Counted from the stretch's first letter, positions 34,565 to 43,672 are shown. The stretch is DNA of 64,000 nt from UBA4582 sp038106185 (GCA_038106185.1 JAYODE010000012.1:1-64000), one strand, 5' to 3'. Notes: generated by a model not told the origin, from the letters alone. A program made the numbers and translations.

Positions 34565-36970
34565 CTAGCGCTGCGTGTTAATGACAATCGCCTTGAGCTT
34601 GCGTGGCGGCAGAAAGTAATGATCGGCATAGATGTACTCTGGGTCGATTTCGCCGCTCTCATACCATTGAACGATTTGACCCGTGCCGCCTGTACCGGCA
34701 GCCGGCTTACCATCATAGATAGCGATCAATTGATCAACCCGCTGAGCAATATAGGCGCCTGCCAGCGCATATTGCTTATTTCTTGCCTCGTTAACCGAGT
34801 TCGCTCGGCCGACCGCCAGCTCGCGAACATTACCAAACCGCATGGGCAGTTCATAATAAAACTCGGCCTTACCGATCAAGGTCTTGAACTCATCCTGGGA
34901 TGCCTTGCTGGAAAAATCCTGAATATACAGATCATAGGGTAAGGGTAAGGGTACCTGCAGAGCAGCGTCCAGAACCGACATTGCCATTCGAGCAACCAGC
35001 CGGTCGGCGCCCTCCGCCAAGGGTGAAAGGATCGTAAATTGATGGTTAGCATATTTTTCCTTCAGGTCACGCAGGCACGTCATCAATTGCTGAAGCAAGC
35101 TTTTGTCGGTGAGTTGCTCGTCAGTCAACCTGTGCCCGGTAACGCCCAGAACGAATTTTCGCTGGGTAAAAATCCCTGATCGTCGAGCAAAATACACGGG
35201 CTGAACCGCAACCTCGCCGATTTCCCGTTGCTGTTGCTCTGGCGAAAGCGCTTCCCAAGGGATCAAGAAGGGGTTGATTTTAGCTTCCTCAACTCGAGTT
35301 TCTCCATATTGCCAACCTTCGTAGCGCTTAGTGTTAACGTAGCGATTGTGCTCCATTTTAGCCTGAGTGGTCGCCTCAACCAGAGTGAAGTCCGGCACAT
35401 CTATGACGTGAGGCGTGGGCAGGCACCGAATTGCCCGCAGTCGAATGGGCCAGTGATCTGCTTTTAGCAGATTCTGCTTGCGCTCCCACTGAGGCAGATC
35501 ATTCCATAATTGGAGTGCCTGATGGTGACCCGGCGGATCGACATCGATGTGACGATTGCCAACATCGCCGCGGACTGACTTGTCACTGACAAAAGCTGCT
35601 TGTTCAGTGCCGATATGAGAGCCGCCCCGCTGGGATATCGTTGGTGGATTGTTCGACTGGGCCTCAAGATACATTTGGTGAATCACTCGCGCGAGCTGGT
35701 CAAGCTGGCTGGTCAGTACATTATCAACCTGAAGCACCTCGTCAAACATGCCGAAAGGGTAAAGACCATCGGGGATTTCCTGTTCCCCGGTATTGCTTTC
35801 CAGCAGCTGCGCTAACCCACTGGTGCGTTGCATACGCACCAGAATCGGCGCGTTACTGCCCCGTCTGTCAAGTAGAGCGCCACGCAGTTTCAGGGCAATG
35901 TTGAGGCTTTCTTCATCCGAGTCAGTGCAGACAATGTGTTGCGTGACCGAGGGTAATATCTCGGCAATCGATCCCGTAAACATCTGCGGACCAATGGTAG
36001 TTTGCTTGATGAAGGTATAGTCGCAAATCTTTGCCAGATGCGGATATTCCTCAGTGAATTTTTGGCACTTCTCATCGGCCTCCGCGTCAAAAATTGAAAA
36101 TCTCAGCCGAGCACCATTGGCGTACTGACACATAAGCGCCGCTTCGATCACCAGCTTCTCTGCCAACCGTTTAAATCCGTAGATAGCAAGATGAACCCGT
36201 GCCTGATTGGCCACGTCAGCAAACACGTCTGGCGGATAGTCTCGCAGTAGTAGCCTGGCACTGAGATCGTAGACACTGAAGAAGGCGATCTCTGCAATCG
36301 AGTAGTCAGCAAAAAACTTCGGGTAGCTTTCAAGCTGGTGTGCCAGTCCTATCTCGTTCAAGTGAATGTGAATTTTCAAATGGGACGAGTTCCTCGGTAG
36401 ACTTCGAATCAAGGTACGCGTCTTTATCGCCAGCTCAACATTAGTCCCATCGTCTCCGGTAAAGGCAATCAGCTGCGACGCTTGCACGACATTGACGCGG
36501 GCCAGCATCGAGTCTTCGAAAATGTCGCCCACCAGGACTCGAATACCCAGTGATCTGGCACGGTGTATCAACAGGTTGTCGGGGTTCCGCTCGACGACAA
36601 CGACGCGCTGTGCAGGATGACAGGTACGCAAAAACTGCCAACTCTTATCGCCAAGGCCCACGACGATGATGTGGTCGCTGTAATAACGCACCAACCGATT
36701 GCCCATCAGAATGCGCGTATTGGAAGCAAACACCAGGAACAGAGAAGTTACAGCAGCCAACGGTGCCAAAAAGCGCACCAGTTCAATCTGGAGCGGCACA
36801 GAATCCAGCGCCAGGGTCCAGTCGCCGCTAAAAAAAAACAACAGAAGAATTTCGTATAAGGCGGTAGTAAAACCTTCGAAGAATCGCGTCGGAGAGATGA
36901 GGTACTGACCCCAGAGGCCCAGCGCAATGAGAAATACAACAATGATCGAAACGATGATACGTTGCTTCAT
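34565..36970 (-). CDS. Membrane protein with RCK, RyR-like and SLOG-like domains
   Basis: An 801-residue fusion. Residues 5-83 hold two hydrophobic helices flanking a degenerate pore-like stretch (LLLFFFSGDWTL) without a TxGxG filter. Residues 100-250 are a TrkA-N domain (IIVVGLGDKSW). A second, degenerate Rossmann half follows at 258-395. A linker leads to a bacterial RyR-like region (about 488-592) with EHNRYVNTKRYEGWQYG and INPFLIPWEALS. Residues 604-760 resemble a SLOG nucleotide-binding domain, with VLGVTGHR, LSPLAEGADRLVARMAM and a late QLIAIYDG. RyR and SLOG domains occur in nucleotide-linked signalling and conflict systems. It is likely a nucleotide- or ligand-gated membrane sensor or channel. 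dbpA lies downstream. Confidence 0.8.
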   Translation of the reverse strand: MKQRIIVSIIVVFLIALGLWGQYLISPTRFFEGFTTALYEILLLFFFSGDWTLALDSVPLQIELVRFLAPLAAVTSLFLVFASNTRILMGNRLVRYYSDHIIVVGLGDKSWQFLRTCHPAQRVVVVERNPDNLLIHRARSLGIRVLVGDIFEDSMLARVNVVQASQLIAFTGDDGTNVELAIKTRTLIRSLPRNSSHLKIHIHLNEIGLAHQLESYPKFFADYSIAEIAFFSVYDLSARLLLRDYPPDVFADVANQARVHLAIYGFKRLAEKLVIEAALMCQYANGARLRFSIFDAEADEKCQKFTEEYPHLAKICDYTFIKQTTIGPQMFTGSIAEILPSVTQHIVCTDSDEESLNIALKLRGALLDRRGSNAPILVRMQRTSGLAQLLESNTGEQEIPDGLYPFGMFDEVLQVDNVLTSQLDQLARVIHQMYLEAQSNNPPTISQRGGSHIGTEQAAFVSDKSVRGDVGNRHIDVDPPGHHQALQLWNDLPQWERKQNLLKADHWPIRLRAIRCLPTPHVIDVPDFTLVEATTQAKMEHNRYVNTKRYEGWQYGETRVEEAKINPFLIPWEALSPEQQQREIGEVAVQPVYFARRSGIFTQRKFVLGVTGHRLTDEQLTDKSLLQQLMTCLRDLKEKYANHQFTILSPLAEGADRLVARMAMSVLDAALQVPLPLPYDLYIQDFSSKASQDEFKTLIGKAEFYYELPMRFGNVRELAVGRANSVNEARNKQYALAGAYIAQRVDQLIAIYDGKPAAGTGGTGQIVQWYESGEIDPEYIYADHYFLPPRKLKAIVINTQR

Positions 36971-37022
36971 AGCGGCGCCCTGCGACGGGTTTCCACCCAG
37001 TGTAGCGGCTCACCGACTTATT

Positions 37023-37142
37023 TCAAAGGATGTGAAAGGATGNNNNNNNNNNNNNNNNNNNNNNNNNNNNNNNNNNNNNNNNNNNNNNNNNNNNNNNNNN
37101 NNNNNNNNNNNNNNNNNNNNNNNNNNNNNNNNNNNNNNNNNN
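37023..37142. other. Short repeat and assembly gap
   Basis: Two 10-bp units (tcaaaggatg, tgaaaggatg) at 37023-37042 run directly into 100 N (37043-37142). The gap lies just past the stop of the FAD oxidase gene. True length is unknown. Confidence 0.85.
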
Positions 37143-37143
37143 A

Positions 37144-38526
37144 CTAATAGTTACTGGGAATGACCTTGCCAGGATTCATGATATGCAGTGGATCAAGGGC
37201 CTGCTTGATCAACGCCATCACCGCCAGGCCGGTACTGTGCTCCAGTTCCATGTAGGGCAGCTTGCCGTATCCGATGCCATGCTCACCGGTACTGGTGCCA
37301 CCCATATCGAGAGCACGTCTGATCAAACGATCATTAACGGTATTGGCGGTCGCCAATTCTGCCGGATTGTTCTCATCAACCAGGAGCAGCAAATGAAAGT
37401 TGCCGTCACCTACGTGGCCAACAATAGGTGCCAGTAGATTGAACTCGAGCAGGTCCTGTTGGGTCTCTTTGATACATTCTGCGAGCCTTGAGATGGGCAC
37501 GCAAACGTCCGTCGGCCAGCCGCCTGCGCCAGGACGCAGGGACCTGGCGGCGTAGTAGGCATCATGCCGAGCCTGCCATAACTTGTTCTGAGCTTCCTGT
37601 TCCACTGCCCAGGTGAAGGTTGAGCCATGGTTCGCCTGCACCAGTTCAGCCACTCGCTGGCTTTGTTCCACGACGCTGGCGCTGGTGCCGTGAAATTCAA
37701 AAAACAAGGTCGGCTGAGGCGGATAATCCAGCTTGGAATATTGGTTGATAGCGTTCATCTGAGCGGCATCCAGCAGTTCGACCCGCGCCACAGGAATACC
37801 CGATTGAATCACTTCTATGACCGTCTCGACCGCAGTTGTAATAGCAGCAAAGGAGCAAACGCCGACCGCGTGCGCTTCGGGCAATCCATAGCAGCGTAAC
37901 TGAACCTCGGTAATGATACCGAGCGTGCCTTCTGCGCCGCAGAACAATCGGGTCAGGTCGTAGCCGGCAGCAGATTTACGCGCGCGAGTGCCGGTTCTGA
38001 CTATTCTGCCATCGGCCATCACCACTGTCAGACCCAGAACATTGTCCTTCATGGTGCCATAACGCACGGCGTTGGTGCCAGATGCGCGGGTTGACGTCAT
38101 GCCACCGAGAGTTGCATCGGCGCCAGGATCGACGGGGAAAAATTGACCATGATGCCGCAGCGCTGCATTCAACTGCTTACGGGTCACGCCAGCTTGAACT
38201 CGGCAGTCCAAATCCGGGCCGTTGACTTCAAGGATTTGGTTCATTCGAGACATATCAACGCAAACGCCCCCGCGCAGGGCGGCAATATGTCCTTCCAGGG
38301 AAGTACCAGCACCGAAGGGCACCAGCGGTGTCCCGGTCGCCGCACAAAGCTGGACAATCTGACTGACCTCCTCGTTGGATATCGGATAAACAATCGCATC
38401 TGGAGAGTGAGGCTGGTGGAAAGATTCGTCTTTGCCATGCCGTTCCAACAGGTCCCTCTGCGTGGTCATACGATCCTGCAGAAGCCCCTTCAAAGACTCG
38501 TGTAACTGCTCCGGTAACTTTGACAT
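37144..38526 (-). CDS. FAD-binding oxidoreductase, D-lactate dehydrogenase / glycolate oxidase type
   Basis: The 460-residue protein has the PCMH FAD-binding core with VPFGAGTSLEGHIAALRGGVCVDMSRMNQIL, then PGADATLGGMTSTRASGTNAVRYGTM, and the C-terminal FAD-linked domain with GHVGDGNFHLLLLVD and GTSTGEHGIGYGK. This matches cytochrome-linked D-lactate dehydrogenases and GlcD relatives, which pass electrons to quinone or cytochrome c. Substrate is inferred only. Its start is 55 bp from the divergent alcohol dehydrogenase. Confidence 0.88.
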   Translation of the reverse strand: MSKLPEQLHESLKGLLQDRMTTQRDLLERHGKDESFHQPHSPDAIVYPISNEEVSQIVQLCAATGTPLVPFGAGTSLEGHIAALRGGVCVDMSRMNQILEVNGPDLDCRVQAGVTRKQLNAALRHHGQFFPVDPGADATLGGMTSTRASGTNAVRYGTMKDNVLGLTVVMADGRIVRTGTRARKSAAGYDLTRLFCGAEGTLGIITEVQLRCYGLPEAHAVGVCSFAAITTAVETVIEVIQSGIPVARVELLDAAQMNAINQYSKLDYPPQPTLFFEFHGTSASVVEQSQRVAELVQANHGSTFTWAVEQEAQNKLWQARHDAYYAARSLRPGAGGWPTDVCVPISRLAECIKETQQDLLEFNLLAPIVGHVGDGNFHLLLLVDENNPAELATANTVNDRLIRRALDMGGTSTGEHGIGYGKLPYMELEHSTGLAVMALIKQALDPLHIMNPGKVIPSNY

Positions 38527-38590
38527 GATGACAGCCCCCCGTTAAAGCCCTTAGAATACAGGTATAACCCCAACCAATGGAATGCTCATT

Positions 38591-39685
38591 ATGCCCACGC
38601 CCGCTCGCGTCGTAGTTCTGCCACAGCAGCCAGGACCCCTCGAAATTATACATCTGGATCTACCGAACCCCGGTCCGCACCAGGTTATCGTGAAGCAGTA
38701 TGCGAGCGGCGTTTGCCATAGCCAGCTTCATCAGATGCATAATCCTCGTGCTAATGCCGTTGTTTTAGGTCATGAGTCTACTGGCATCGTTTTGGAGGTT
38801 GGTAGTGCCGTTGAGCATGTCGCAGTGGGCGACATGGTGATGGTGACTTGGGTACCTCGTAACGCAAGCGGCACTGATCGAGCACCGCTGCCAGCGCTTC
38901 TGACCCTGCCCGATGGTAATATCGCTCGATCCCAGAATGTCTTTACCTGGGCGGACACCACTATTGCTGATGAGCAGTATGTCGTCAAAGTCGCCAACGA
39001 CACCAAACGGGATGTTACCGCTATCATTGGCTGCGCAGTCATGACCGGTGCCGGCGCGGTAGAGAATACGGCGGGCGTCAAGGCCGGTGAAAGTGTGGTG
39101 ATTTTTGGTGTAGGTGGCGTTGGTCTGTCTGCCGTCGTGGCGGCCAAGGCGGTGGGTGCAAACCCCATCATCGCTGTTGACCTGGACGACCAGAAGCTGG
39201 CGTTTGCCCAGCAGTTTGGCGCAACCCACACCATCAATGCGGGTCAAGGTGATCCTATTGCCAAGATCAAAGCCCTGACCACCAATGCCAGCAAACGTAA
39301 CTTCATGGGTTTGCCCGTGAGCGGCGCTGACTATGCGTTTGATTGTATCGGTTTGAAGAAGACCATGGAGCAAATTGTTCCCGCCGTGCGCGACGGCGTT
39401 TTCGGCGCAGAAACTGGCGGCACTGCCGTGCTGGTAGGTGTGCCGCAGACGACCGTGGAACTTAACGCCATTGATATGCTGATCAACGAGAAGAAGTTTA
39501 TCGGCAGCATCGGCGGCAGTTGTTCGCCAGACAGGGATTTCCCCAAATATCTCGACTGGTATGCCCGTGGCAAGCTGGATTTGGACGCAATGGTGACCGA
39601 AAGATTCACTTTGGACCAAATCAACGACGCCACTCACGCGCTGGAAACAGGCAAGATCAGTGGTCGCGCCATTCTCGTGTTTTAA
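38591..39685 (+). CDS. Zinc-dependent alcohol dehydrogenase (MDR family)
   Basis: The 364-residue protein has the catalytic-zinc lobe GVCHSQLHQ and LGHESTGIV, the third ligand Cys in IGCAVMTGAGAV and the NAD loop VVIFGVGGVGLSAV with VDLDD for NAD preference. The four-cysteine structural zinc loop of class I/III enzymes is missing; this region reads WVPRNASGTDRAPLP. I chose ATG at 38591 with GGA nine bases upstream; another ATG is at 38582. It follows a divergent start for the FAD oxidase and is likely a catabolic alcohol or formaldehyde oxidising enzyme. A 12-bp tandem array begins six bases past the stop. Confidence 0.88.
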   Translation: MPTPARVVVLPQQPGPLEIIHLDLPNPGPHQVIVKQYASGVCHSQLHQMHNPRANAVVLGHESTGIVLEVGSAVEHVAVGDMVMVTWVPRNASGTDRAPLPALLTLPDGNIARSQNVFTWADTTIADEQYVVKVANDTKRDVTAIIGCAVMTGAGAVENTAGVKAGESVVIFGVGGVGLSAVVAAKAVGANPIIAVDLDDQKLAFAQQFGATHTINAGQGDPIAKIKALTTNASKRNFMGLPVSGADYAFDCIGLKKTMEQIVPAVRDGVFGAETGGTAVLVGVPQTTVELNAIDMLINEKKFIGSIGGSCSPDRDFPKYLDWYARGKLDLDAMVTERFTLDQINDATHALETGKISGRAILVF

Positions 39686-39690
39686 GCGGC

Positions 39691-39762
39691 TTGAGCTCTT
39701 ATTTGATCTCTTATTTGAGCTCTCATTTGAGCTCTCATTTGAGCTCTCATTTGAGTTCTCGA
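39691..39762. repeat. 12-bp tandem repeat, six copies
   Basis: Unit ttgagctctcat, with slight variants at both ends, directly after the alcohol dehydrogenase stop. Three central copies are perfect. It keeps a codon-like 12-base phase but is not in a supported gene. Confidence 0.95.
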
Positions 39763-39845
39763 AAGCTTAAATCTAAACAGCTTGGAATTTAAACAGCTCG
39801 CGCTGAACAGACAGGGGGTTCAAGTCATCGGGCCAATGCGCCCGA

Positions 39846-40553
39846 TTACTCCCCGAACTCATCCCCGGCTTGCCGCCTGATCTTCCATTCTCCGGCAAGC
39901 TGGAACCAGTTGCCCTGCTCATCACGGCTGATATACACGGGTTGAGCATGGTGCATTGACAGGCCGGCGACCTGACTTGCGGTCAGCAGCCCCAGCTGCG
40001 CCGCAGCGTGGCGCATGGCAGCACCATGTCCCACAATGACTTTTAGCTCACCGTCCATCAATGCCTGCCAGGCATCTCGCAAATGGCTGGCGACCCGTTC
40101 ACCGGCCATCTGCAGAGACTCAGCACCCTGGAATGGCAGACGAAAATTGCGATCCGATTTCCAGCCGTTGGGCAGCGGACTATAACGCGGATCAGCTGCA
40201 ACAATTGCCGCAATAGCTGCGATATCAAGATTCGCAACAGCACCTACGCTACGCTCAGAGAGGGCTTCAAATTCAGAAACCTGAAGGATAGCAGCATTCG
40301 GCTGCGTCTCGACCGACACGGCCTCGGCAATCAGCGTCGCCGTCTGCCATGCCCTGAGCTGCCGAGAACAATCCAGCTGCGGAACAAGACGCAGGTTCTG
40401 GGTGCGACAAAAGTCGAGGATTAACCCCCCGCACTGGCGGGCTTGGGCTTCACCTTTGCGCGTTAAGGGATAGGGCAGCAGTGCACTGGGGACGCCAACG
40501 GGTTGCTGATAGTCTCCATGACGAATAAGCGCTATGACTCGTTTCTGCAGCAT
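39846..40553 (-). CDS. Histidine phosphatase family protein
   Basis: The 235-residue protein has ALIRHGDYQQP near residue 11 (nucleophilic His), an arginine in SRQLRAWQTA, and the second catalytic His in VGHGAAMRHAA. The architecture is that of a phosphoglycerate mutase-like phosphatase, probably cytoplasmic with unknown substrate. A short reading frame (40569-40673) sits 15 bases upstream in the same direction. Confidence 0.85.
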   Translation of the reverse strand: MLQKRVIALIRHGDYQQPVGVPSALLPYPLTRKGEAQARQCGGLILDFCRTQNLRLVPQLDCSRQLRAWQTATLIAEAVSVETQPNAAILQVSEFEALSERSVGAVANLDIAAIAAIVAADPRYSPLPNGWKSDRNFRLPFQGAESLQMAGERVASHLRDAWQALMDGELKVIVGHGAAMRHAAAQLGLLTASQVAGLSMHHAQPVYISRDEQGNWFQLAGEWKIRRQAGDEFGE

Positions 40554-40568
40554 GACACGTTGGCCTTT

Positions 40569-40673
40569 CTATTCGTCAAGCCCGGGCGCGGGAAACTGGC
40601 GCTGCTCTTCACACTTGCGGGCCGAATAGATGGCCTGGGCGTTTTGTCGCAGCAGATCGAGATTGGCTAACAT
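40569..40673 (-). CDS. Possible 34-residue small protein
   Basis: An ATG at 40673 opens a 34-codon frame, MLANLDLLRQNAQAIYSARK and on to a TAG at 40569. It is rich in charged and polar residues and reads like a helix. It ends 15 bp before the histidine phosphatase ATG, in the same direction. No strong ribosome-binding site is seen. It could be a genuine small gene or chance. Confidence 0.35.
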   Translation of the reverse strand: MLANLDLLRQNAQAIYSARKCEEQRQFPAPGLDE

Positions 40674-41039
40674 GGGGTGTCTTCCGTTGGGTTAAAGAGT
40701 CTGCCCAGGCGAACGGCTTTTTTTGGGTTCATTGCTTACTTCCCGGTGGTTAAGTCCACCTGCTATCGTCCCGAAAACTCCGCTTCTCAATGAGTCCCCA
40801 GACAATCATTCGCCAGTCATGTTCAAGCGCTGAGTCTATACTTGGCGGGCTCGAATGAAAACCCAATTGATGCATACTGGGGTGCAGCCGCCCTCATCCT
40901 CGCTGTTCGCCCAAGTGACTTGGCCATGATTGTTTACCAGGGATCGCTGGGTCAAACGTTTCGGCCAATTGATTGAATTGACAAGACTCCGATTAACTCC
41001 AATCATGGAACCTTCGCTGTTGATTAATCGGAGTCATGC
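40674..41039. other. Intergenic region before the enoyl-CoA hydratase
   Basis: 366 bp between divergent genes. Apart from the 12-bp inverted repeat at 40985-41035, I see no RNA gene or repeat; promoters could not be located with confidence. Confidence 0.4.
40985..41035 (+). promoter_or_regulatory. 12-bp perfect inverted repeat covering the ribosome-binding site
   Basis: Arms GACTCCGATTAA (40985-40996) and TTAATCGGAGTC (41024-41035) match at all 12 positions, with a 27-base loop. The second arm holds GGAG at 41030-41033, the ribosome-binding site of the enoyl-CoA hydratase at 41040. In RNA the hairpin would hide the site; as DNA it would suit a dimeric repressor. Confidence 0.7.
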
Positions 41040-41897
41040 ATGCAGACAGGCAAGTTTACCGGTTTTGAGGTCCGTATCGAGGCGCCAGGCATCGCCTGGA
41101 TCGAATTCAATGAGCCCGCCAAGCTCAATGGCATGAGTGTGGGCAAGAAGCGTGACTTGATCGAAGTATTGACTCAGGCGCAAATGGATAATGCCGTGAG
41201 GATTGTCGTGTTTATCGGTACCGGCAGAGGGTTTTGTGCTGGCGATGACCTGCAGGCCTACAGTGCGCCCAACACCCATCCCAATGCCCTGATGCCGTCG
41301 ATACCCGCAGGGCACGACAATGCCCTTGGCACCTATAACGGCTTGCGTCAGGTATCCCAGGCGTTAAATGTTGCCATTCGGAACCTCGACAAGATCACCA
41401 TAGCGGCCATCAATGGCGTCGCTATCCAAACAGGCTTATCTTTGGCACTGGCCTGTGATTTCAAGGTTGCGGCCAAGTCTGCCCGTCTGGGTTCTGCAAC
41501 ACTCAGATTTGGCTTGCTACCCGATGAGGGTGGTCAGTATCTGCTGCTGCAGCATCTCGGTCTGGCTGCGACGCTCGACTTTATCTTGCGCAAGCGCATT
41601 GTAGAGGCTGAGGCAGCCCTGGCCCTGGGATTGGTTAACGAGGTCGTTGCTGATGAGGACCTGAGAAGCCACGTTCAAGCCTTGGCGCTGGAGTTGGCAG
41701 AGGGTCCACAAGTCTCCACGCGTCTATTGAAGCGTTCGATTTATCAGGCCACAGAATTAACCTTCGCTCAGTCGTTGGACGAAATTGCCGCCAAAACTGC
41801 CATCTCTGACCACCATCCCGATGCCCGCGAAGGTGTGACTGCGTTTCGCGAAAAAAGACCAGCAGCATTTAATCAGTGGCTGCTGAAGGATCAATAG
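41040..41897 (+). CDS. Enoyl-CoA hydratase / isomerase family protein
   Basis: The 285-residue crotonase-fold protein has the oxyanion-hole motif GTGRGFCAGDDLQAY, the second oxyanion loop AAINGVAIQTGLSLALACDF (with QTG in place of the usual GGG), and GSATLRFGLLPDEGGQYLL, where the Glu may be catalytic. The C-terminus holds the ISDHHPDAREGVTAFREKRPAAF tail typical of enoyl-CoA hydratases. The substrate chain length is unknown. A strong inverted repeat precedes the ATG. Confidence 0.88.
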   Translation: MQTGKFTGFEVRIEAPGIAWIEFNEPAKLNGMSVGKKRDLIEVLTQAQMDNAVRIVVFIGTGRGFCAGDDLQAYSAPNTHPNALMPSIPAGHDNALGTYNGLRQVSQALNVAIRNLDKITIAAINGVAIQTGLSLALACDFKVAAKSARLGSATLRFGLLPDEGGQYLLLQHLGLAATLDFILRKRIVEAEAALALGLVNEVVADEDLRSHVQALALELAEGPQVSTRLLKRSIYQATELTFAQSLDEIAAKTAISDHHPDAREGVTAFREKRPAAFNQWLLKDQ

Positions 41898-41991
41898 GCG
41901 CCAGTAGGCAACACGTGGCAGCTGTGACAGAATAACTTACCATTAGCCATCGCGTCGGTGAATCCGGCGCTTCACTACGGAAACACCTAAG

Positions 41992-42627
41992 ATGCTTGAA
42001 GCTGCTCAAACCACCCAACAGGAGACGACCCAGCCCGCCAAGCCGGCTAGCCTGCCTGATAGCCAGCGACTGAGGCTGGCAGTTCGCAATCATGGTCTGG
42101 CGCTGCTGGCGGCCCTGACCTTATGGGCCGCGGCAGATGCCTGGGCCAGTACCAGTGGGTTGAGCCTGGCAACGGGACTGTCAATGTTAAATGCCTTTGC
42201 CGCAATGACGATTATTGCCACTATCTTTCATGAGTGGGGGCACTTCGCCGGGGCTCGGCTGGCTAAGTCTTATTCACCCATGGTGACTAATCCAACTGGC
42301 GGATTTATTTTCGGATTCAATTTTGCGAAGAATACTCGGCGACAATTCCTGTCGATGAGCATAGGTGGCCCAGTCGGTAACTGGCTGCTGGTCGCTCTGG
42401 TTCTGCTGTTGGTGCCCATCGACAACGCTGGCCGAGCCATGCTCCTGGCGGTCGCCGTGGCCCGAGCAATTAGCGTCGTCATGTTTGAGCTGCCCATCAT
42501 CTTGCGCGTCATGCGCGGTGGAGAGCCGGAAGCCGAATTAAACGCAGGTCAGGCCAATGGTTCTGGTGATCGTGGCCAGGTGGTTGGCTATGCAGCGGGC
42601 CTTCTGGTTTGGATATTGGCCATTTAA
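41992..42627 (+). CDS. Integral-membrane site-2-protease-like (M50) protein
   Basis: The 211-residue protein has several hydrophobic helices and the zinc-binding motif HEWGH in IIATIFHEWGHFAGARLA, followed by a later helix pair carrying SIGGPVGNWLLV. The M50 family cleaves within membranes; this small form lacks a PDZ domain. The second motif normally contains NPDG; here only GGPVGNW is visible, so the aspartate ligand is not obvious. It lies 95 bp past the enoyl-CoA hydratase stop, in the same direction. Confidence 0.75.
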   Translation: MLEAAQTTQQETTQPAKPASLPDSQRLRLAVRNHGLALLAALTLWAAADAWASTSGLSLATGLSMLNAFAAMTIIATIFHEWGHFAGARLAKSYSPMVTNPTGGFIFGFNFAKNTRRQFLSMSIGGPVGNWLLVALVLLLVPIDNAGRAMLLAVAVARAISVVMFELPIILRVMRGGEPEAELNAGQANGSGDRGQVVGYAAGLLVWILAI

Positions 42628-42694
42628 GTCACGACCCATTAATAACGGGACACGCGAACAAGTCCTTCGTCCCCGTTCCCAGAGCGCCCATTCG

Positions 42695-43672
42695 TCAGTG
42701 GGCGCTCGTGGAAAGGTTGCCACCGGTCAATATCAATCCGACCCGACGCTCACTGAAAGTTTTCGGGTAACGTAATACGGCCGCTAACGTCACGGCTGAT
42801 GATGGCTCCACCACCTGGTCAAGTGTGGTCTCGATCAATGCCATGGCAGCCAGAATCTCCTCTTCCGAGACCAGCAGAATTCCAGCGCACTGCTGCCGGA
42901 TTATTTCAAAATTCAAGGCACCAAGGGTCGTCTGAAGCCCATCGGCGATAGTCTTGGGTGAGTGGCTCAGTACACGATTGCCAGTGGTAAATGAACGGTA
43001 GGCATCATCTGCCATGCTCGGCTCAGCACCATATACCCTGAGTTTGCCGGGCATCGCCACCAGCGTACCCGCGAGTAACCCCCCGCCACCGACCGGCGTG
43101 ATAATATCATCCAACTGCTCTACTGCTGCCATCAATTCCAGGCTGGCAGTGCCCTGCCCGGCGATAATTCTGGCGTCATCGTAAGGGGGTACATAGTGCG
43201 CGCCGGTTTTAGCCACCACACTGGCCAAGGTTGCCTCACGCGCCTGCAGGTTCGATTCGCACTCAATGATGATGCCGCCCTGTTGACGAATATTACTTTT
43301 CTTGATGGGTGGCGCATTCTCAGGAACGACAATATGTGCAGGTATGCCTCGAGATGTCGCCGCCCATGCCAGCGCGGCTCCATGGTTACCCGAGGAATGT
43401 GTCGCGACGCCGTGCTGCGCCACATTATCTGGCAGGCTGCGAACAGCATTCAGCGCGCCTCTGGCCTTGAACGACCCCGTCATCTGCAGCTGCTCACATT
43501 TGAAGAACAGCTCAGCGCCCGCTAGCGCATTCAGCTCGGCGCTGTGCATCACAGGCGTTTGCACCAGGCCGTCTGACAGCCGTTGCCGTGCGACTAATAC
43601 ATCTTCCAGGGTAAGCACCACGACATGACTCTCCAGCGGCCAATTAGCCGATATATTTCTCTGCGAATTCAC
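42695..43672 (-). CDS. PLP-dependent threonine dehydratase / serine racemase-like enzyme
   Basis: The 325-residue fold-type II enzyme has the PLP lysine in TGSFKARGA (Lys69), the phosphate or substrate loop SSGNHGAAL and the glycine-rich loop TPVGGGGLLAGT. No ACT regulatory domain is present, so it resembles catabolic threonine dehydratase or serine/threonine racemases. The coordinates overlap the end of the next gene by 29 bases; GTG codons about 50 bases in would avoid the overlap. Confidence 0.87.
   Translation of the reverse strand: MNSQRNISANWPLESHVVVLTLEDVLVARQRLSDGLVQTPVMHSAELNALAGAELFFKCEQLQMTGSFKARGALNAVRSLPDNVAQHGVATHSSGNHGAALAWAATSRGIPAHIVVPENAPPIKKSNIRQQGGIIIECESNLQAREATLASVVAKTGAHYVPPYDDARIIAGQGTASLELMAAVEQLDDIITPVGGGGLLAGTLVAMPGKLRVYGAEPSMADDAYRSFTTGNRVLSHSPKTIADGLQTTLGALNFEIIRQQCAGILLVSEEEILAAMALIETTLDQVVEPSSAVTLAAVLRYPKTFSERRVGLILTGGNLSTSAH

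Noticed and set aside
38765..39637. A 290-codon open frame on the minus strand
   Set aside because: It lies entirely within the alcohol dehydrogenase on the opposite strand, has no recognisable motifs and is a shadow of that gene's codon composition.
39691..39762. A CRISPR or coding repeat after the alcohol dehydrogenase
   Set aside because: Units are 12 bp, contiguous, without spacers, and lie after a normal stop codon; it is a simple tandem array.
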